Made by a program: the position numbers and the translations under genes | Notes under the pieces: model-generated | The model's input: the letters and a program-made list of their open reading frames with translations, nothing else | Told to the model about the DNA's origin: nothing | The model's database searches: none | Shown: in pieces, positions 1 through 7,124 of the stretch | Layout of the letters: every line of letters starts with the position of its first letter | Position numbering within the stretch: position 1 is the stretch's first letter | Assembly: GCA_019137115.1 (NCBI GenBank) | Contig: JAGVSV010000249.1 | Location: 1-14,398, forward strand | Direction: 5' to 3' | Length of the DNA: 14,398 nt | Origin: Bacillota bacterium | GTDB lineage: Bacteria; Bacillota; Clostridia; Christensenellales; Aristaeellaceae

Positions 1-26
1 GATTGGAGCAAGCAAGGGGGGCGCGC

Positions 27-1097
27 ATGGACAGAGCGTCACGGCTGATCGCGCGGTGCGATTTGGGGGCGGACGAGGCGGTGGTCATCCACAAGCCGTC
101 CAATATCCTGTACCTGAGCGGCTATGCCGGCGAGGGCATGCTGGTGATCGCGCATGATGTACGCGCGATCGTCACGGACTTCCGGTACACCGAGCAGGCC
201 GGGCGCGAAGCTAAGGACTGGCAGTGCCGCGAGATTTCGGGCACGCTGGGTCACGCTGACCTCATCGCCCAGTTGCTGCGCGAGCAGGGCATCGCCTCGG
301 TGCGGTATGAGGACGATTACTTGACGGTCAAGGGCTTTGCCGAGCTGACCGGAAAGCTGGAGGGCATCAAACTTGCGCCCCTCAACCGCGCGCCGGAAGC
401 GCTGCGGATGGTCAAGGACGAAGGGGAACTGGCCCACATCAGTGCCGCGTGCGCGCTGTCGGTCAAAGCCTTTGAACACATCTGCGGCTATGTCAAGCCC
501 GGCATGACCGAGCAGGAGATCCGGCTGGAGCTGGACTTTACGATGCTCAGGCTGGGCGCCGACGCGCTGGCGTTTTCGTCCATTGTGGCGTCCGGGCCCA
601 ACGGGTCGCTGCCGCACGCGGTGCCGGGCAAACGCCAGGTTGAAGCGGGCGACATGATCACCTTCGACTTTGGCGCCAAGGTGAACGGCTACTGCGCGGA
701 CATGACCCGCACCATCGCCGTGGGCGAGCCGTCTGCCAAAATGAAGGAAATATACGGCATCGTGCTGGAAGCGCAGATGGCCTGCCAGGACGCGCTGGCA
801 CCGGGCAAAGCATGCCGCGACATTGACGCCCTGGCGCGGGACATCATTGGCGGCGCGGGCTATGGCGAGCACTTCGGGCATGGGCTGGGCCACGGCGTGG
901 GCATCGACATTCATGAGGAGCCGCGCTTGAGCCGCCTGGGGCAGGACACGCTGACCCCCGGGCATGTGGTGACCGTGGAGCCGGGCATCTACCTGCCCGG
1001 CATCGGCGGGGTGCGCATTGAGAACACCTGTGTGATCACCCAGAGCGGCGCGCGTTCCCTGGTGGACGCGCCGCGGGAATTGACGATCATATCCTGA
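27..1097 (+). CDS. pepP: Xaa-Pro aminopeptidase (M24 family metallopeptidase)
   Basis: Cytosolic aminopeptidase expected to remove an N-terminal residue preceding proline. The 356-residue protein has a creatinase-like N-terminal domain (about 1-125) and a pita-bread M24 catalytic domain (about 130-350). All five expected metal ligands are visible: D214 (TFDFGAK), D225 (CADMTRT), H289 in the FGHGLGHGVG motif, E318 (VTVEPGIY) and E332 (GVRIENT). The ATG at 27 is chosen over an in-frame TTG at 3 because a purine-rich AGGGGGG stretch lies just before it, and the protein then begins at the usual family N-terminus. Length is normal for YqhT/PepP-like enzymes of Firmicutes. It precedes efp, a frequent order in this phylum, which fits proline-related peptide turnover beside proline-stretch translation. 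The family call is secure; exact substrate preference (Xaa-Pro peptides versus dipeptides) is inferred. Confidence 0.95.
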   Translation: MDRASRLIARCDLGADEAVVIHKPSNILYLSGYAGEGMLVIAHDVRAIVTDFRYTEQAGREAKDWQCREISGTLGHADLIAQLLREQGIASVRYEDDYLTVKGFAELTGKLEGIKLAPLNRAPEALRMVKDEGELAHISAACALSVKAFEHICGYVKPGMTEQEIRLELDFTMLRLGADALAFSSIVASGPNGSLPHAVPGKRQVEAGDMITFDFGAKVNGYCADMTRTIAVGEPSAKMKEIYGIVLEAQMACQDALAPGKACRDIDALARDIIGGAGYGEHFGHGLGHGVGIDIHEEPRLSRLGQDTLTPGHVVTVEPGIYLPGIGGVRIENTCVITQSGARSLVDAPRELTIIS

Positions 1098-1111
1098 CGG
1101 CGGCGACGCCG
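1098..1111 (+). other. Small hairpin with GCGA loop before efp
   Basis: Directly after the pepP stop, CGGCG and CGCCG pair over a GCGA (GNRA-type) tetraloop. It lies just upstream of the efp ribosome binding site. There is no U-tract, so it is not a terminator. It could stabilise an mRNA end or be chance in GC-rich DNA. Confidence 0.3.
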
Positions 1112-1128
1112 GGAGTGGAGGAAAGACC

Positions 1129-1686
1129 ATGATAACAGCGGGAGATTTCAAGAAAGGCATTACGGTGGAGTTTGACGGCGGCGTATGGACGATCGTCGAT
1201 TTCCAGCATGTAAAGCCGGGCAAGGGCGCGGCCTTTGTGCGCACCAAGATCAAGAACATCATGACCGGCGCGGTGGTGGAGCGCACGTTCAACCCCACGG
1301 ACAAAATGCCGCGCGCCATCATCGAGTCCAAGGAGATGCAGTACCTGTACAACGACGGGGACCTGTACTATTTTATGGACCCGGATTCCTACGAGCAGAT
1401 CCCGCTGAACCACTCGCAGGTGGAAGAGGCCATCCAGTTCGTCAAGGAGAACACCAACGCCAACATCCGCTTCTTCAAGGGCGAGGCGTTCTCGGTGGAG
1501 GCCCCCAACTTTGTCGACCTGGCGATCACCAACACCGAGCCCGGTTTTGCCGGCAACACCGCCTCCAGCACCTACAAGCCGGCCACTGTGGAAACCGGGT
1601 TTGAGCTGATGGTGCCCCTGTTTATCAACATCGGGGACGTCATACGCGTCGACACCCGCACCGGCGAATACCTGTCCCGCGCCTGA
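1129..1686 (+). CDS. efp: Elongation factor P
   Basis: EF-P binds ribosomes stalled at consecutive prolines, between the P and E sites, and promotes peptide bond formation. The 185-residue protein has the normal length and the three beta-barrel domains: KOW-like N-terminal (about 1-62), central OB (about 65-125) and C-terminal OB (about 128-185). The tip loop reads KPGKGAAF, with K32 at the position modified in many bacteria. The C-terminal signature around GDVIRVDTRTGEY is intact. A GGAGGAAAG ribosome binding site lies before the ATG. It follows the aminopeptidase by 31 bases and precedes the CD1247-like gene by 22, probably in one transcript. No EpmA/EpmB or EarP modification enzyme is encoded in the window, so the modification state of K32 cannot be told from here. 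Confidence 0.97.
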   Translation: MITAGDFKKGITVEFDGGVWTIVDFQHVKPGKGAAFVRTKIKNIMTGAVVERTFNPTDKMPRAIIESKEMQYLYNDGDLYYFMDPDSYEQIPLNHSQVEEAIQFVKENTNANIRFFKGEAFSVEAPNFVDLAITNTEPGFAGNTASSTYKPATVETGFELMVPLFINIGDVIRVDTRTGEYLSRA

Positions 1687-1708
1687 GCGCAGAAAAGGAG
1701 CAACGACC

Positions 1709-2158
1709 ATGGGAAACCTGACCGATCGCGTCGCCTACCTCAAGGGCCTGGCCGATGGCATGAAGCTGACCGAGGACACCAACGAGCACAAGCTGCTGCT
1801 TAAAATGCTGGACGTGCTGGAAGCGCTGGCGGATGAAACCGACAACGTGTCCCGCCAGCAGGAGGAGATCAGCGATTTCCTGGAGAACATCGACGAGGAC
1901 TTAAGCGAGCTGGAAGACTTTGTCTATGACGAGGAAAACGGCTGCGCCTGCGGACATCACCATCTGCACGAGGATGATGACGACGAGGACGCGCTGATCG
2001 AGTATGAGTGCAGCCACTGCGGCTTCAAGGCCCAGCTGGACATGGACGACTTTGACTATGACGAGGAATTTCTCTGCCCGCGCTGCGGCCAGCCCTTCTT
2101 TGAGGAGGACGACGAGGACGACAGCGAGGGCGGGGACAGCGAAACCGACAAGCCCTGA
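1709..2158 (+). CDS. CD1247-like acidic zinc-ribbon protein
   Basis: A 149-residue protein of unknown function. Its N-terminus (RVAYLKGLADGMKL, then LLLKMLDVLEALADE) matches what I recall of the CD1247 N-terminal domain family, typically found after efp in Clostridia. Residues 1-75 look helical and may form a coiled coil. From about 76 on there is a metal-site-like region: C79-A-C81 followed by GHHHLH, then C101-x-x-C104 and C123-x-x-C126, which together look like a zinc ribbon. The C-terminal half is very rich in Asp and Glu (runs at 88-94 and 132-140), giving a strongly acidic protein. An AAAAGGAGC ribosome binding site precedes the ATG. Conserved placement beside EF-P hints at a translation- or RNA-polymerase-linked role, but nothing in the sequence proves it. 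Zinc binding is inferred from the Cys spacing. Confidence 0.8.
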   Translation: MGNLTDRVAYLKGLADGMKLTEDTNEHKLLLKMLDVLEALADETDNVSRQQEEISDFLENIDEDLSELEDFVYDEENGCACGHHHLHEDDDDEDALIEYECSHCGFKAQLDMDDFDYDEEFLCPRCGQPFFEEDDEDDSEGGDSETDKP

Positions 2159-2180
2159 CGGGATGCACGGACCATTGATT

Positions 2181-2202
2181 CAGCCGCCCGCGGGGGCGGC
2201 TG
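2181..2202 (+). terminator. GC-rich hairpin between the CD1247-like gene and ktrB
   Basis: CAGCCGCCC and GGGCGGCTG form a perfect 9-bp inverted repeat over a GCGG loop. It is followed by TCCACGTTT rather than a clean T-run, so if it terminates transcription it is probably leaky. It may instead be an mRNA processing or stabilising element between two gene groups. Confidence 0.5.
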
Positions 2203-2231
2203 TCCACGTTTAGGGGGATGCACGCCACACC

Positions 2232-3605
2232 ATGATGGAGAAATACCGCAAACGACCTGGAAAGCCGACCGCCACCAACCCCGCCATGGCGCTGGCGGTG
2301 GGGTTTCTGGTGATCATCCTGACGGGCGGTTTGCTGCTGATGACGCCGATGGCGTCCAAATCCGGCCAAAGCGTGGGCCTGCTTCCGGCGCTGTTCACCG
2401 CCACCTCGGCCACCTGCGTGACCGGGCTGACGGTGGTGGACACCTACGGCACCTACACGCTGTTCGGGCAATTGGTCACGTTGGGCCTGATCCAGCTGGG
2501 CGGCCTGGGGTTCATGCTGTTTGCCATCAGCGTGCTGGTGGTCATGGGCAAGCGCATCACGCTTCGCAGCCGCATGCTGCTGCGCGAAACGATGAGCATG
2601 CCTCGGCTGTCCGGCGGCATCCGGATGGCGCTGCAGTTTGTGGGGATCGCGCTGCTGATCGAGCTGGGCGGAATGCTGCTGCTGAGCATCCGCTTTGTGC
2701 CCATGCTGGGCATGGCGCAGGGGCTGTACTACGGGCTGTACCACGCGGTCAGCGCGTTTTGCAACGCGGGGTTTGACCTGTTTGGCGCACAGGGCAGCCT
2801 GATGATCTTCCACAACGACCCGCTGGTGCTGCTGACGATCTCCTTCCTGATTGTCTTAGGCGGCCTGGGGTTCACCGTGATTTCGGATTTGATGTCCAGC
2901 CGCTTCCGCTTGCGGCAGCTGACGCTGCACACCAAGGTGGTGGTGCTCAGCACCCTGATTTTGCTGGCTTCCGGCATGCTGTACTATGCCCTGGCGGAGT
3001 GGAACAACCCCGCCACGCTGGGGCTGGAGCACGCCGGAGCGCCCGAGAAACTGCTCAACGCCTGGTTCCAGTCCGTGACGCCGAGGACGGCAGGGTTCTC
3101 CTCGTTTGACCAGGGCAAGCTGTCGGACGCCTCCAAGCTGATCACCACGGTGCTCATGCTCATCGGCGCGTCGCCGGCGTCCACCGGCGGCGGCATCAAG
3201 ACCAGCACGGTCGCGGTGATCCTGGTGATCCTGGTGTCCGTGGTGGCGGGGCGGCGGGATTATGAGGTGTTCGGCCGCAGGCTGCCCGCCGCGGTGTCAC
3301 GCACGGTGCTGTCGGTGCTGGTGATCTACCTGATGCTGATGCTCTTTGGCGGGGTGTTTCTGTCGCTGGTGGAGCAGGGGCGCTTTTCGATGATCGACCT
3401 GCTGTTTGAGGAAGCCTCGGCGCTGGGCACCGTGGGCCTGACCGCGCTGGGCACGGCCAACCTGTCCGCGCCCAGCCACGTTTTTCTGATGCTGCTGATG
3501 TACTTCGGGCGCGTGGGGCCGCTGACCATGATGCTGACGTTTGGCAGCATCAGCGGGCATCCGGGCACCATCCATTATCCGGAGGAAGGCATCCTGCTGG
3601 GCTGA
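2232..3605 (+). CDS. ktrB: Ktr/Trk potassium uptake membrane subunit
   Basis: The membrane ion-conducting subunit of a Ktr-type potassium (sodium-dependent) uptake system, 457 residues, close to the usual KtrB length. The four-fold M1-P-M2 architecture is visible. Selectivity-filter segments are TCVTGLT (61-67), FCNAGFD (176-182), RTAGFSS (285-291) and GTVGLTA (399-405). A glycine-rich intramembrane gating-loop segment, ASPASTGGGIKT, lies at 313-324, and the conserved YFGRVGPLT is near the C-terminus. At least eight hydrophobic segments can be seen, starting at about 18-38. Two adjacent ATGs (2232 and 2235) are possible starts, preceded by AGGGGGATG at rather long spacing. The gene is followed after 18 bases by ktrA, its regulator. 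Trk versus Ktr naming is inferred from the short N-terminus and the single-RCK partner. Confidence 0.95.
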   Translation: MMEKYRKRPGKPTATNPAMALAVGFLVIILTGGLLLMTPMASKSGQSVGLLPALFTATSATCVTGLTVVDTYGTYTLFGQLVTLGLIQLGGLGFMLFAISVLVVMGKRITLRSRMLLRETMSMPRLSGGIRMALQFVGIALLIELGGMLLLSIRFVPMLGMAQGLYYGLYHAVSAFCNAGFDLFGAQGSLMIFHNDPLVLLTISFLIVLGGLGFTVISDLMSSRFRLRQLTLHTKVVVLSTLILLASGMLYYALAEWNNPATLGLEHAGAPEKLLNAWFQSVTPRTAGFSSFDQGKLSDASKLITTVLMLIGASPASTGGGIKTSTVAVILVILVSVVAGRRDYEVFGRRLPAAVSRTVLSVLVIYLMLMLFGGVFLSLVEQGRFSMIDLLFEEASALGTVGLTALGTANLSAPSHVFLMLLMYFGRVGPLTMMLTFGSISGHPGTIHYPEEGILLG

Positions 3606-3623
3606 ACCCAGGAAAGGGACTGT

Positions 3624-4286
3624 ATGGCACGGGACATCAAACAATACCTGATCTTTGGCGTGGGCCGCTTTGGTTCGGCGCTGGCGCGCAAGCTGTCCGA
3701 GGACGGGCACGAGGTGCTGGCGGTGGACGCCAGCGATGACCGCGTGCGCGCGATCGCGCCGTTTGTGATGCAGGCCATCCAGATGGAAGCCTCCGACGAG
3801 GAGGGCATGGGCAGTCTGGGCATCCGCAATTTTGACGCGGTGGTGGTGTCCATCGGCGACAACATGCGCAACTCGATCCTGGTGACGCTCATGTGCAAGG
3901 ACATGGGCGCGCGCTATCTGGTGGCCAAAGCCACCGACGAATCCCACGCGCGGGTGCTCGAGAAAATCGGCGCCGACCGCGTGGTGTTCCCGGAGCGCGA
4001 CGCCGGCATCCGCCTGGCGCGGACGATTTCCTCCCCCAATGCGCGCGAGCTGATGAGCTTAAGCGGCGGCTTTACCCTGGAGGACATCCAGGCGCCGCAT
4101 GCCTGGGTGGGGCACACGCTTAAACAGCTGGACATACGGCGCAAGTACAATGTGTCGGTGATCCTGATCTCCAGAAAGGGGGAGGACCCGATTTCTCCCA
4201 ACGCCGATACGATGATCAACCGCGATGACGAACTGCTGGTATTGGGGCAGCGCGAGGACGTGGACATCATCGAGAAGCTGGCATAG
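3624..4286 (+). CDS. ktrA: Ktr potassium uptake regulatory subunit (RCK domain)
   Basis: Cytosolic gating ring subunit that binds ATP/ADP or NAD(H) and controls KtrB. The 220-residue protein has a Rossmann RCK_N domain (about 7-130) with the G12-V-G-R-F-G17 nucleotide loop and an acidic residue D35 at the end of strand 2 (VLAVDAS). An RCK_C/TrkA_C domain (about 140-218) follows. In Bacillota such C-domains can bind cyclic di-AMP, so potassium uptake here may be tied to that second messenger; this is family knowledge, not seen directly. The GGAAAGGG ribosome binding site is good. The pairing with ktrB 18 bases upstream is the standard arrangement. A single RCK unit of this length fits KtrA rather than the doubled TrkA. 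Confidence 0.95.
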   Translation: MARDIKQYLIFGVGRFGSALARKLSEDGHEVLAVDASDDRVRAIAPFVMQAIQMEASDEEGMGSLGIRNFDAVVVSIGDNMRNSILVTLMCKDMGARYLVAKATDESHARVLEKIGADRVVFPERDAGIRLARTISSPNARELMSLSGGFTLEDIQAPHAWVGHTLKQLDIRRKYNVSVILISRKGEDPISPNADTMINRDDELLVLGQREDVDIIEKLA

Positions 4287-4288
4287 CC

Positions 4289-4891
4289 ATGATCATTGTG
4301 TTTGACACCGAAGCCACCGACCTGGTGCCCGGGCAGATCTGCCAGCTGTCCTACCTGATGGTGGACAGCGGCGTGGTGGGCAAGAACCTGTTCTTTTCCG
4401 TGGACAGCATGAGCCAGGGCGCCCAGGAGGTGCATGGCTTGAGCATGGAGATGCTGGCTGAATTGTCCGGCGGCTTGTACTTTGAGGACCAGGCGGAAGA
4501 CATCGTGGCGGATTTTTCCCGCGCCAGCCTGCTGGTGGGGCACAACGTGGCGGCGGATGACCGGTACCTGCGCGTGGAGCTGGAGCGCGCGGGCGTGAAG
4601 CTCAAAAAAATCCCCACCTTCTGTACGATGAACTACGCCACCGGCATCATTGGCCTCAAGCGCAAAGTGGAGATCGGCCGCCCCAAGCCCCCGCGCTTGG
4701 AGGAGCTGTGCGACCACTACCAGATCAGCGAGGACATGATCCTCACCGCCTCCAGCCGCTGGTTTGCGGGCGGCCAAGCCGCGCATGACGCGCGGTATGA
4801 CACCGCCGCCACCTTCCTGTGTTTGGCGGCCGCGCATCGCAAAGGCGACCTGCGCGGCGTGCTCCCGGACGGGCATGTTTCGGTTTTGTGA
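4289..4891 (+). CDS. DEDDh-family 3'-5' exonuclease (DnaQ-like)
   Basis: A 200-residue stand-alone nuclease domain of the DnaQ/RNase T fold. The motifs are complete: Exo I with D6 and E8 (VFDTEAT), Exo II with D90 (VGHNVAAD) and Exo III with H166 and D171 (HDARYD, the His-x4-Asp spacing of the DEDDh subgroup). These residues would hold two divalent metals and remove nucleotides from 3' ends of DNA or RNA. The ATG lies two bases after the ktrA stop with only a weak ribosome binding site, so translation is probably coupled to ktrA. No polymerase, BRCT or helicase domain is attached, so the substrate is unknown. The link to potassium transport is probably only positional. The domain call is secure; function in proofreading, repair or RNA decay is open. 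Confidence 0.9.
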   Translation: MIIVFDTEATDLVPGQICQLSYLMVDSGVVGKNLFFSVDSMSQGAQEVHGLSMEMLAELSGGLYFEDQAEDIVADFSRASLLVGHNVAADDRYLRVELERAGVKLKKIPTFCTMNYATGIIGLKRKVEIGRPKPPRLEELCDHYQISEDMILTASSRWFAGGQAAHDARYDTAATFLCLAAAHRKGDLRGVLPDGHVSVL

Positions 4892-4894
4892 ACA

Positions 4895-4928
4895 TTTGGT
4901 TGCGCTTTGACTTGATTTGTTTCACTTG
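4895..4928 (+). promoter_or_regulatory. Helically spaced TTTG repeats, possible response-regulator operator
   Basis: TTTG occurs at 4895-4898, 4906-4909 and 4916-4919, with CTTG at 4925-4928, so the units are 11, 10 and 9 bases apart. Direct repeats at about one helical turn are the usual binding pattern of OmpR/PhoB-family regulators, and the block covers the -35 region of the promoter for just such a regulator. Autoregulation is an inference. Confidence 0.4.
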
Positions 4929-4941
4929 GGTCGTGTACAAT
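4912..4941 (+). promoter_or_regulatory. Sigma-A-like promoter of the two-component operon
   Basis: TTGATT (4912-4917) and TACAAT (4936-4941) are separated by 18 bases, giving a predicted start near 4948. It lies in the only gap of notable size on the plus strand (4892-4981), directly before the response regulator. A second TTGACT at 4907-4912 gives a 23-base spacer and is less likely. Confidence 0.65.
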
Positions 4942-4981
4942 GGCACCAGTGTAAGCGGATGCGCAGGAAGGGTTTGATCGC

Positions 4982-5677
4982 GTGGCCAAGAGGATATTGC
5001 TGGTAGATGACGAGCCGTTGATCATCAAGGGGCTCAAGTTCACGTTGGAGAAGGATGGCTATGAGACGCTGGTGGCCGCCGACGGCGAAGAGGCGCTCAA
5101 GCTGTTTCACGAATACCCGGTGGATTTGATCCTGCTGGACGTCATGCTGCCCAAGCTGGACGGCATCGCCGTGTGCCAGCGCATACGGGAAACCAGCAAT
5201 GTGCCCATCATCATGCTCACCGCCAAGGGCGAGGACATCGACAAAATCCTGGGCCTGGAATACGGCGCGGATGACTACATGACCAAGCCCTTCAACATCC
5301 TGGAGGTCAAGGCCCGCATCAAGACCATTCTGCGCCGGGCGGCCGGCGCGGGCCGCCCGGAGGACCAAAATGTGTTCCGCGTGCGCAACCTGGAGATCAA
5401 CAGCGTCAACCGTTCGGTCACCTTAAACGGCGAGGACGTGCGCCTGACCGCCAAGGAGTTTGACCTGCTGTTGCTGTTTATCCTGCACCGCGGGCGGGTG
5501 TTCAGCCGCGAGGAGATGCTCGAGCAGGTCTGGAAGAACGATTACAGCGGCGACGCGCGCACGGTGGACGTGCACATCCGCCGCCTGCGTGAAAAGATCG
5601 AGAAAAATCCCACGCAGCCGGAGTTCATCTTTACCAAGTGGGGCGTGGGGTACTACTTTACCGATCGTGACGACTAA
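4982..5677 (+). CDS. OmpR/PhoB-family response regulator
   Basis: A 231-residue DNA-binding response regulator. The receiver domain (about 3-115) has the acidic pocket D9/D10, phosphoacceptor D53 (LLDVMLP), T80 and K102 (DDYMTKPF). A winged-helix DNA-binding domain (about 130-228) carries the usual LTAKEFDLL and ARTVDVHIRRLREKIE signatures. The start is GTG at 4982, with AGGAAGGG a few bases upstream. The histidine kinase begins inside the last codons (11-base overlap), so the two form a cognate pair made from one transcript. The sequence resembles the WalR/PhoP/ResD group of Firmicutes, but its stimulus cannot be told. YycH, YycI and YycJ, the usual companions of WalR, are absent nearby, arguing against a confident WalR assignment. 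Confidence 0.94.
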   Translation: MAKRILLVDDEPLIIKGLKFTLEKDGYETLVAADGEEALKLFHEYPVDLILLDVMLPKLDGIAVCQRIRETSNVPIIMLTAKGEDIDKILGLEYGADDYMTKPFNILEVKARIKTILRRAAGAGRPEDQNVFRVRNLEINSVNRSVTLNGEDVRLTAKEFDLLLLFILHRGRVFSREEMLEQVWKNDYSGDARTVDVHIRRLREKIEKNPTQPEFIFTKWGVGYYFTDRDD

Positions 5678-7124
5678 ATGGTTTGTCAGCATCCGCTGGA
5701 AAGTGTTGCTGGCATTTTTTTTGATCATCGGCCTGTCGACCTTCATCATGGCGCAGACCATGACCCGGTTGATGAGCGACTATATGATCGACCAGCGCGT
5801 GCGCAGCGACCGCGCGGGGCTGGAAAAATGGGCGGTGCAGGCAGCGCCGCTTCTGTTTGCCGCCGATACCGACACCTTAAGCGTACGCATGGCCGAGGCG
5901 GGGCGCGAAATGAACGGCCGCCTGCTGCTTCTGGACCGCGACGGCAAGGTGCAGACCGATACCTTCCATGAGGCCAACGGCACGCGCGTCAATGTGCCGG
6001 AGGTGGCCGACATATTAAGCGGCGCGGCCAGCGTGGGGCACGCCGTGTATTCGCTGTCCACCGGCGATAAAGCGCCGGGGCGGCTTAATGCCACCAACAT
6101 GACCGACGAATGGGTCAGCTATTCCACCGCCAGCCTGGTATACGCGTCTGATGTGATCGGCGTGATCCTGATGGTGTCCTCGGCGCGTGAAATGGTCAAA
6201 AGTATGAACACCGTGCGGGAAAACATGGCGGTCATCTACGCCGCGGTGGTGCTGGTGGCGCTGCTGGCCGGCATGGTGTTCGCGCGGGTGATCACCAAGC
6301 CCATTGGCGAGCTGACCGGGGTCATCCGACAGATGTCCAAGGGCACCTTCTCCGCCCGCGTGCCGGAGCACGGCTCCGGCGAGATCCGGCAGCTGGCCAG
6401 CGCCTTTAACTCCATGAGTGAGAAGCTGGAAACGCTGGACCAGTCCCGCAACCAGTTTGTATCAAACGCCAGCCACGAGCTGAAAACCCCGCTGGCCACC
6501 ATGAAGATCATGATCGAATCGCTGATCTACCAGCCGGAGATGGAGCAGGAGCTGCGCACCGAGTTTTTGACCGACGTGAACCTGGAGATTGACCGCTTGA
6601 GCCGCATCGTCAGCGAGCTGCTGACGCTGGTGCATGCGGACTCCCACTCGATGAAGCTGGACCGCGAGAAGATGAGCCTGTCGGCCGTGGTCAAGGAAAT
6701 CGCGCACAGCATCGAGCCGCTGGTCGAGCAGAAAAAACTGACGCTGTCCCTGAAACTCGAGGACAGCGCGGACATGTTCGCCGACAGGGAAAAACTAAAG
6801 CAGGTCGTGTACAACATTCTGGACAACGCCGTCAAGTACACCCAGGAGGGCGGACGTGTGGATGTTGTGCTGGACCGCGTGGGGCGCGACGCGCTGCTCA
6901 CGGTGACCGACAACGGTCCCGGCATCCCCCGGGAAAGCCTGCCGCATGTGTTTGACCGCTTCTACCGGGTTGACCGCGCGCGCAGCCGCGAAAGCGGCGG
7001 CACCGGCCTGGGCCTTTCGATTGCCCAGCAGATCGTGACGCTGCACGGCGGCGCCATTCGCGTGGACAGCGAGGAGGGCAAGGGCGCCACCTTCACCGTG
7101 GAGCTGCCGCTGCACAAGGGATGA
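5667..7124 (+). CDS. Membrane sensor histidine kinase
   Basis: A 485-residue sensor kinase partnered with the response regulator. Order: short cytoplasmic N-terminus, TM1 (about 13-30), extracytoplasmic sensor region (about 31-187) with a PAS/CACHE-like strand pair at LLLLDRDGKVQTDT, TM2 (about 188-208), HAMP (about 206-258), HisKA with phosphoacceptor H270 (SNASHELKTP), and HATPase_c with an N-box (LDNAVKYT, about 385-392), G1 (DNGPGIP), F-box (FDRFYRVD) and G2 (GTGLGLSIA). All catalytic boxes are intact. The start chosen is GTG at 5667, overlapping the regulator stop by 11 bases; the reading frame is open further upstream, but only as a shadow of the regulator. No clear Shine-Dalgarno is near this GTG, so translational coupling is likely. 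The stop codon abuts the stop of the convergent GerM gene. Confidence 0.92.
   Translation: MTTKWFVSIRWKVLLAFFLIIGLSTFIMAQTMTRLMSDYMIDQRVRSDRAGLEKWAVQAAPLLFAADTDTLSVRMAEAGREMNGRLLLLDRDGKVQTDTFHEANGTRVNVPEVADILSGAASVGHAVYSLSTGDKAPGRLNATNMTDEWVSYSTASLVYASDVIGVILMVSSAREMVKSMNTVRENMAVIYAAVVLVALLAGMVFARVITKPIGELTGVIRQMSKGTFSARVPEHGSGEIRQLASAFNSMSEKLETLDQSRNQFVSNASHELKTPLATMKIMIESLIYQPEMEQELRTEFLTDVNLEIDRLSRIVSELLTLVHADSHSMKLDREKMSLSAVVKEIAHSIEPLVEQKKLTLSLKLEDSADMFADREKLKQVVYNILDNAVKYTQEGGRVDVVLDRVGRDALLTVTDNGPGIPRESLPHVFDRFYRVDRARSRESGGTGLGLSIAQQIVTLHGGAIRVDSEEGKGATFTVELPLHKG

Noticed and set aside
1..48. Possible 3' end of an upstream gene in frame 1, stopping at 46-48
   Set aside because: Only 15 codons are visible and no family can be recognised, so it cannot be called.
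39..1352. 437-codon open frame on the minus strand opposite pepP and efp
   Set aside because: It lies antisense to two genes with complete, recognisable motifs. GC-rich third positions keep the opposite strand open, and the translation has no recognisable domain.
2159..2231. Cyclic di-AMP (ydaO-type) riboswitch ahead of ktrB
   Set aside because: The gap is only 73 bases, too short for that fold, and contains just one simple hairpin.
2025..2813. 262-codon minus-strand frame rich in His and Gln
   Set aside because: Low-complexity translation caused by Leu/Val/Cys/Trp codons of ktrB read backwards; it also crosses the CD1247-like gene and the hairpin.
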